DNA of 64,000 bases from Flexilinea flocculi (GTDB taxonomy: Bacteria; Chloroflexota; Anaerolineae; Anaerolineales; Anaerolineaceae), in the NCBI RefSeq assembly GCF_001192795.1, contig NZ_DF968179.1, positions 332,311 to 396,310 on the forward strand. The letters are read 5' to 3'. How positions within the stretch are numbered: position 1 is the first letter of the stretch; every line of letters starts with the position of its first letter. Below are positions 58,985-64,000 of the stretch, piece by piece. The translations under genes and the position numbers were made by a program. The notes under the pieces were generated by a model. The model had not been told where the DNA came from. It made no database searches and saw only the letters and a program-made list of their open reading frames with translations.

Positions 58985-59000
58985 AATCTATATATAGTGT
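58985..59000 (+). promoter_or_regulatory. NrdR-box-like operator
   Basis: AATCTATATATAGTGT matches the known NrdR box ACACwATATATwGTGT at 14 of 16 positions, with a perfect right half. It lies about 150 bases before nrdR-nrdJ. NrdR boxes usually come in pairs; I see no good second box, only a weak A/T-rich candidate near 59016. Confidence 0.6.
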
Positions 59001-59150
59001 TTAGATAAACGATTAACTATAAATTAAGAACAACTAACTACGAATTTATAGCGATTTAACAGGTTTGTTTTATTTGGTTCTGTTGCTTACCGGAAAACAA
59101 ACCTTTTTTGTTCTGAATTAGATTGAGAAATCAGTATTGGAATATGAAAT

Positions 59151-59606
59151 ATGAATTGTCCATTTTGCGGAAATCAGCAAACAAAAGTAATTGATACGGA
59201 TAAGGATGAAGGTGTACGGATTCACAGACGACGACAATGTCTGCGCTGTGGAAAACGTTTTAATACGTATGAACAACCTTATCTTAATATACCTGTGATC
59301 ATAAAAACTGACGGAACGAGAGAAGAGTATGATCGGGAAAAGATGATCAAAGGAATTCGAATTTCCTGTGCAAAACGTCCAGTTCCCGCACAAAAAATCG
59401 AACAACTTGCGGATGATATTGAACGGGAACTTCAGATGGAGGGGAAACGTGAAGTTTCTTCACGATTTATTGGGGATAAAGTAATTGCCGGTTTGAAAAT
59501 GCTGGATCATATTGCTTACATTCGATATGCCATCGTTTATCTGCAATTATCTGATTTGCATTCGGTGCGTGATGAAATCGATCGGCTGCTTGCTGAAAGT
59601 AATTAA
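59151..59606 (+). CDS. nrdR: Transcriptional repressor NrdR
   Basis: Nucleotide-sensing repressor of ribonucleotide reductase genes. The N-terminal zinc ribbon has C3, C6, C30 and C33 (MNCPFC...QCLRC). The ATP-cone follows from about residue 49 (VIIKTDGTREEYDREKM, EVSSRFIGDKVIAGL). The 151-residue length is typical. It stands 12 bases upstream of the class II reductase and downstream of an NrdR-box-like site, so it probably represses its own operon when dATP is abundant. Confidence 0.95.
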   Translation: MNCPFCGNQQTKVIDTDKDEGVRIHRRRQCLRCGKRFNTYEQPYLNIPVIIKTDGTREEYDREKMIKGIRISCAKRPVPAQKIEQLADDIERELQMEGKREVSSRFIGDKVIAGLKMLDHIAYIRYAIVYLQLSDLHSVRDEIDRLLAESN

Positions 59607-59618
59607 AGAGAGGAAATT

Positions 59619-62213
59619 ATGGGGAATCAAAATACATCTTTAAAAAATCTGGGTATACCGCCATTGCCGGAGGGGCTTCCTTCGATCTCTTTGACAGATA
59701 ATTCCATCCAGGTGCTGACAAAGCGATATGTTCGCCGCGGTGAAAATGGGGAACCGGCGGAGACAATTGATGAGATGTTCTGGCGTGTCGCATACCACGT
59801 TGCTCTTGCGGAAGAAATGTATAACGGGCAAGTGGAGAACACCGCCAAAGATTTTTATCAACTTATGAGTCTAAAACTGTTTTTCCCGAATTCCCCAACT
59901 TTTACAGGTGCTGGCACACCGCTTGGGCAGTTAGCAGCTTGTTTCGTCCTGCCAATCAGTGATGACATGGGAAAAAAATCTACCGGCATTTTCCAGACAT
60001 TGCGCGATGCTGCTTTGATACAGCAGACTGGCGGCGGAAATGGCTTTTCTTTTTCCAGGCTTCGTCCGAAAGGAACAATCGTCAAATCCTCTTCCGGGCA
60101 AGCTACCGGACCCGTTGGCTTCTTGCGGGTATATGATCATGCATTTGGCGAAGTAGCTCAGGGCGGTTCGCGCCGCGGTGCAAATATGGCTACCTTGCGT
60201 ATTGATCATCCGGATATTGAGGATTTTATCTGCTGTAAGACAAACGAGAATTCCATTACAAATTTCAATATCTCTGTAGGTATAACAGATGAATTCATGC
60301 AAGCTGTGATAAATGATACAGATTGGGATCTTGTATATCCTGATCTGACATCACCATTATGCAAAGACTTTGATGGGGATGCAGATACCGCCCGCAGAAA
60401 AGGGCTTCCGATGAAGGTTTTCAAGACTGTTCGAGCGCGGGACTTGTTTCAGAAAATTGTGGAACAGGCTCATCACAACGGCGAACCAGGAGTGCTTTTT
60501 ATTGACCAGGCAAATCGCTATAATCCCGTTCCCAATTTATATCAGCTTGAATCAACGAATCCTTGCGGTGAACAGTGGCTTGGACCATATGAGAATTGCT
60601 GTCTGGGATCCATTAACCTCGCTCAGCACACGTTAGAGGATGGTTCAGTGGACTGGAAGAAACTGGAAAAAACAACTATTCTTGCCACTCGATTTTTGGA
60701 TGACGTGATTGATATGAATGCTTATGTACCAGCAGTTCCTCAACTTGAAATTGCTGCACACAAAGCACGCCGGATCGGCCTGGGCATTATGGGATTGGCA
60801 GATTTGATGTTTTCTGCAGGAATCCGTTATGGATCTGAAACAGGTCAGGAATTTGCTTCTCAGATCATGGAATTTGTGCGTTTCCATTCAATGAAAACCA
60901 GCATTCAACTGGCAAAAGAACGCGGTTCCTTTCCTGCAATTTCTGGTTCTATTTATGATCCCGAAAAAATTACCTGGGAAATACCACAACCTTTAAAACC
61001 TTACACGCATCATTGGAACCGTCCAGACATTGACTGGAATGAAATCCTTCAGGGAATAGCAAAAAATGGAATTCGCAATGCAGCGCAGACCACCATTGCA
61101 CCTACAGGAACCATCGCAACGGTTACAGGATGTGAGGGATACGGTTGTGAACCTGCTTTTGCACTGGCTTATATCCGCCATATGAATGACAACGGAAAAG
61201 ATGTGCAGCTCTCCTATGCCAGTCCGCTTTTTGAGAAAGCGTTACTGCGCAGTGGTTTGACTGCTCAGGAAATATCCGAGCTGGTGGATTTAATTATGGA
61301 AAGCGGCACCTGCCAAAATCTGGAGAAAGTTCCTCAGAATATCCGGGATGTCTTTGTGGTTTCATCCGATATCAGCGCGGAGGAACATGTCCGGATGCAA
61401 GCAGCTCTGCAAGCTTTTGTCGACAACAGCCTTTCCAAGACCGTAAACTTTCCTGCGGGTACAAAACCGGATGAAGTGGCTGCTGCTTATCAACTTGCGT
61501 GGGAGCTGGGTTGTAAGGGGATTACCGTTTATGTAACCGGATCACGTGAAAAAGTTGTCCTTGAGACCCGCTCAACTGCGGAGAAAAAAACCGATACATC
61601 GACACAATTGCTGCCGATGATTTCAGTAGCTGAAAAAGAAGAGGAGCCGCAAATTCCGCTTTGGCACGAGAGTAAAAAACCACGTCCGCGTGCGCTGCGC
61701 GGATTCACTTATCGCTCGGAAACTCCATTAGGCAGGGCGTTTATTACAATCAACGAAAATGGCGGCAATCAGCCTTTTGAAGTTTTTATCAATACAGCCA
61801 AGGCTGGTTCAGAAACATCGGCAATTTCAGAAGCAATTGGTCGACTGATTTCGTTCACGCTGCGGTTGTCGTCTCCAGTGGAACCGGTGCGCAGACTGGG
61901 TGAAGTCGAGAAGCAATTGCGCGATATTGGCGGTGGACGCAGTCTTGGTTTTGGACCGGGACGTGTTCGTTCACTGCCGGATGGTTTGGCACAGGTTTTG
62001 GCAGAATATATGGAAGAACGATTGGAACGAATTACGCAAATCAGCAATAATCCTGTTACGGTTCCTTCGGAAAATTCAACTTCCAGGGAAACAGAACGAG
62101 TCAAATCACCGATGCTGAAAATTGGTGACCTTTGTCCGGAATGCGGACAGGCTTCGGTCATCAATGAAGAAGGCTGCCGAAAGTGTTACAGTTGCGGTTA
62201 TAGTGAATGCTGA
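59619..62213 (+). CDS. nrdJ: Adenosylcobalamin-dependent ribonucleotide reductase (class II)
   Basis: Reduces ribonucleotides to deoxyribonucleotides with B12, independently of oxygen. Visible: [16 protein letters not shown] (first active-site Cys), [37 protein letters not shown] (radical Cys and Asn/Glu), and [19 protein letters not shown]. After the catalytic core come a TSCPD domain ([18 protein letters not shown]) and a Cys-rich zinc tail (CPECGQ...[12 protein letters not shown]), which probably also carries the reducing Cys pair. The 864-residue length suits this class. AGAGGA precedes the ATG. It is encoded downstream of NrdR. Confidence 0.95.
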   Translation: MGNQNTSLKNLGIPPLPEGLPSISLTDNSIQVLTKRYVRRGENGEPAETIDEMFWRVAYHVALAEEMYNGQVENTAKDFYQLMSLKLFFPNSPTFTGAGTPLGQLAACFVLPISDDMGKKSTGIFQTLRDAALIQQTGGGNGFSFSRLRPKGTIVKSSSGQATGPVGFLRVYDHAFGEVAQGGSRRGANMATLRIDHPDIEDFICCKTNENSITNFNISVGITDEFMQAVINDTDWDLVYPDLTSPLCKDFDGDADTARRKGLPMKVFKTVRARDLFQKIVEQAHHNGEPGVLFIDQANRYNPVPNLYQLESTNPCGEQWLGPYENCCLGSINLAQHTLEDGSVDWKKLEKTTILATRFLDDVIDMNAYVPAVPQLEIAAHKARRIGLGIMGLADLMFSAGIRYGSETGQEFASQIMEFVRFHSMKTSIQLAKERGSFPAISGSIYDPEKITWEIPQPLKPYTHHWNRPDIDWNEILQGIAKNGIRNAAQTTIAPTGTIATVTGCEGYGCEPAFALAYIRHMNDNGKDVQLSYASPLFEKALLRSGLTAQEISELVDLIMESGTCQNLEKVPQNIRDVFVVSSDISAEEHVRMQAALQAFVDNSLSKTVNFPAGTKPDEVAAAYQLAWELGCKGITVYVTGSREKVVLETRSTAEKKTDTSTQLLPMISVAEKEEEPQIPLWHESKKPRPRALRGFTYRSETPLGRAFITINENGGNQPFEVFINTAKAGSETSAISEAIGRLISFTLRLSSPVEPVRRLGEVEKQLRDIGGGRSLGFGPGRVRSLPDGLAQVLAEYMEERLERITQISNNPVTVPSENSTSRETERVKSPMLKIGDLCPECGQASVINEEGCRKCYSCGYSEC

Positions 62214-62234
62214 TCAGAACTTGGCAGATAACTA

Positions 62235-62276
62235 AAAAAAGAGAGCGGTGAATGAGAGACCACCGCTCTCTTTTTT
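62235..62276 (+). terminator. Terminator of nrdR-nrdJ
   Basis: AAAAAAGAGAGCGGTG pairs perfectly with CACCGCTCTCTTTTTT around a ten-base loop, followed by GG. It can act on both strands, serving the convergent DUF559 remnant as well. Confidence 0.92.
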
Positions 62277-62314
62277 GGTAACATTTTTTGACTTGTGTTC
62301 TTCTCAGACGCGTG

Positions 62315-62666
62315 TCAGGCTTTTTTACAGTGGTCCAGAATATCTTCTAACACAGCAACAGGGTGATCCATGACATCCCAATTAGTATATCGAAGAACCC
62401 GATAGCCTTCGTTTTCCAACCAGCTCGTACGTATCCGATCATAATCAATTTAAGCAGCATGGGAATCTCCGTCGATTTCGATGATGAGTTTGTATTGGGC
62501 AAAGTAAAAAATCGACGATAAATTTTCCAACCGGGTGTTGTCGGCGAAAATTGATTCCATTCAGCTACGGGTTACGCAAGTGACGCCAGAGGATTTGCTC
62601 TGCAGATGTGAGGGGGCGGCGCAATTCGCGTGCATGTTTGAGTATTTCTGGTTTGATTCGATGCAT
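62315..62666 (-). pseudogene. Broken DUF559 (Vsr-like) endonuclease-family gene
   Basis: Reading the minus strand from the ATG at 62666 gives KPEILKHARELRRPLTSAEQ, ILWRHLRNP, then a TAG, then NFRRQHPVGKFIVDF. After a one-base frame change it continues FAQYKLIIEIDGDSHAA, then a TAA, then YDRIRTSWLENEGYRVLRYT and a normal end at 62315. These are the DUF559 landmarks (REx-type nuclease core with VDF and IEIDGDSH). Two stops and one frameshift show it is dead. Proteins of this family are thought to be small nucleases of mobile origin. It abuts the tandem array at 62695. Confidence 0.8.
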
Positions 62667-62694
62667 AGAATGTTTACCTTTGTCTGACTTGATT

Positions 62695-63390
62695 ACCCTC
62701 ATGCAAAAGGATGTACATCTTGGCGGATAACCCTCATCCTACCCTTCTCCCTTTCAGGGAGAAGGAATGCTGTCCCTCTCCCCTTTGGGGAGAGGCAAGG
62801 TGAGGGGGAATGCTGCCGGTTGTCTTCGACATACTGCAAATAATCATTTATTCGATAGAACACCCTCATTCTGACTCTACCAAAAAGGATATACATGATA
62901 ACGGATAACCCTCATCCTACCCTTCTCCCTGGAAGGGAGAAGGAATCGTATCCCTCTCCCCAAAGGGGAGAGGCAAGGTGAGGGAGAATGCCGCCGTTAA
63001 CCTTCGGCATATTGTAAATATTCATCAATTCGATAGAACACTCTCATACTGACATTGCCAAAAAGGGATGTACATCTTGGCGGATGACCCTCATCCTACC
63101 ATTCTTCCTTTCAGGGAGAAGGAATGCTGTACCTCTCCCCTTTGGGGAGAGGCAAGGTGAGGGGGAATGCTGCCTGTTGTCTTCGGCATACTGCAAATAA
63201 TCATCAATTCGATAGAACACCCTCATTCTGACTCTACCAAAAAGGGATATACATCGTGGCGGATAACCCTCATCCTGCCATTGCCAAAAGGGATATGCAT
63301 CATAACGGATGACCCTCATCCTGCCCTTCTCCCTTTCAGGGAGAAGGAATTGCATCTCTCTCCCCAAAGGGAGAAGGAAAAAATCTGAAG
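62695..63390. repeat. Tandem array of four units of about 178 bp
   Basis: Units begin near 62695, 62862, 63040 and 63219, each with ACCCTCAT or ACTCTCAT. Each carries ACCCTCATCCTACC, two nested palindromes (TTCTCCCTTTCAGGGAGAAG and CTCTCCCCTTTGGGGAGAG), GGCAAGGTGAGGG and a tail ending CAATTCGATAGAAC. Palindrome loops vary together with their arms (CCTTTGG versus CCAAAGG). Unit four has an extra partial duplication of the GGATATACAT segment. There is no CRISPR-like alternation of spacers. Confidence 0.85.
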
Positions 63391-63411
63391 CCGAATGGTT
63401 CCTTCAAGGAA

Positions 63412-64000
63412 TCATTCATTTCCATTCTTTTTGAGATATTGTTTATTTTCGTACATTTTTTCATCTGCACGTTTCAATGTTCCAATTAAATCCGAATCCT
63501 TCTGCGGATCGAAAATTGCAGATCCACAGGCAATTTGAATCTGATACGGAATGGTTGTATTTATTTTTTCCAATTCGGTTTGCAGTTCATCCACACAAAT
63601 CTGATAATTATCGCTGGAACAATTCCAGAGAATGCTGCAAAATTCATCACCGCTGAGACGGTAGCTTCGTCCGAATTGCTGAAATACTTTGGATAATAAG
63701 TTCGCTGACTGAATAATGCAGGAATCTCCGGCCGAATGACCGTACTGGTCATTCACGGACTTTAAGTTATTCATGTCCATCATAACAAGGCGAATTTGAT
63801 AAAAGTTCGCCTGACGAATTTCCTTCAGATCCTGCATGAAAGCAGCCCGGTTACGGATACCGGTCAGCACATCCACAAAAGCCATTTTCCTGATTGTCTC
63901 TGTCTGAATTCCCTGTTCCATGAGGACATGACTCTCATAATTGATCTTATATCCAAGAAAACACAGGAAAATAAACAGTGAAATGCGGAAAAGTCTGGAG
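63412..64000 (-). CDS. GGDEF-domain protein, 5' part beyond the window
   Basis: The C-terminal part of a membrane-anchored diguanylate-cyclase-type protein. The frame stays open to the window edge, so the real start is outside. Visible residues upstream of the domain form a membrane helix (RLFRISLFIFLCFLGYK) leading into AFVDVLTGIRNRAAFMQDL, the standard GGDEF entry. The active-site loop reads RLSGDEF, with Ser for the first Gly, a change often tolerated. No inhibitory-site RxxD is evident. The sensory N-terminus is missing, so the signal is unknown. Confidence 0.85.
   Translation of the reverse strand, partial: SRLFRISLFIFLCFLGYKINYESHVLMEQGIQTETIRKMAFVDVLTGIRNRAAFMQDLKEIRQANFYQIRLVMMDMNNLKSVNDQYGHSAGDSCIIQSANLLSKVFQQFGRSYRLSGDEFCSILWNCSSDNYQICVDELQTELEKINTTIPYQIQIACGSAIFDPQKDSDLIGTLKRADEKMYENKQYLKKNGNE

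Noticed and set aside
62695-63390. Possible CRISPR array
   Set aside because: Units are about 178 bp and repeated along their whole length. There is no alternation of short repeats with unique spacers, and no cas genes are present.

Overview
The window reads as a chromosomal segment of a low-GC, anaerobic, fermentative bacterium, most probably Chloroflexota, class Anaerolineae. This taxonomic call is an inference. It rests on a trimeric HydABC-type [FeFe] hydrogenase, a cobalamin-dependent class II ribonucleotide reductase with NrdR, a DUF6754/GlmL-like gene cluster of the kind seen in Chloroflexota, tandem formylglycine-generating-enzyme-like domains, and many GT-C membrane proteins with a YWDD motif. 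No rRNA gene is present to confirm it.

Layout. 0-2.5 kb (minus): nagA and a UDP-sugar dehydrogenase, translationally coupled. 3.0-7.2 kb (plus): the three-gene hydrogenase operon hydC-hydB-hydA, ending at a clear terminator, then tRNA-Met(CAT). 7.8-10.0 kb: tdh-kbl threonine catabolism. 10.2-14.4 kb (minus): a secreted double-domain FGE-like protein, a C39-like protein and an S66 peptidase. 15.0-16.9 kb: two secreted proteins built from one unrecognised four-cysteine domain. 17.0-23.8 kb: a cupin, a giant YfhO protein, a detached YfhO ectodomain, a YchF-type ATPase and tRNA-Leu(CAA). 24.3-34.0 kb: a seven-gene envelope cluster (DUF6754 protein, three further membrane proteins, a GlmL-like ATPase-fold protein, a KOW protein and a double-anchored LPETG protein) that is the best candidate for an undescribed system. 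34.2-57.6 kb: an envelope/surface-glycan region with a phosphohexomutase, NeuD/PglD-like acyltransferase, bactofilin, sugar aminotransferase, GT4, four GT-C or YfhO membrane proteins, a flippase, a methyltransferase, a phosphatase/sulfatase-fold enzyme and an M28 peptidase. 57.7-64.0 kb: MgtC-family protein, nrdR-nrdJ with an NrdR-box-like site, a broken DUF559 gene, a tandem array of about 178-bp units, and the truncated 5' side of a GGDEF gene.

Overlaid on this is a dispersed intergenic repeat, with about 16 recognisable copies. Each is about 75-140 bp, bounded by inverted ends close to CAGTAATTCGAAAT. Many copies contain a central perfect or near-perfect hairpin with 18-23-bp arms. Stem sequences differ between copies, but both arms change together. 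No copy carries a transposase. Together with the in-frame TAG that splits the 46.4-48.9 kb gene, the detached YfhO ectodomain and the DUF6754/GlmL cluster, these repeats are the most unusual features of the window.

Starts were adjusted wherever a Shine-Dalgarno sequence decided the case. Functions of the surface-glycan enzymes are given at family level only, because substrates cannot be read from sequence.
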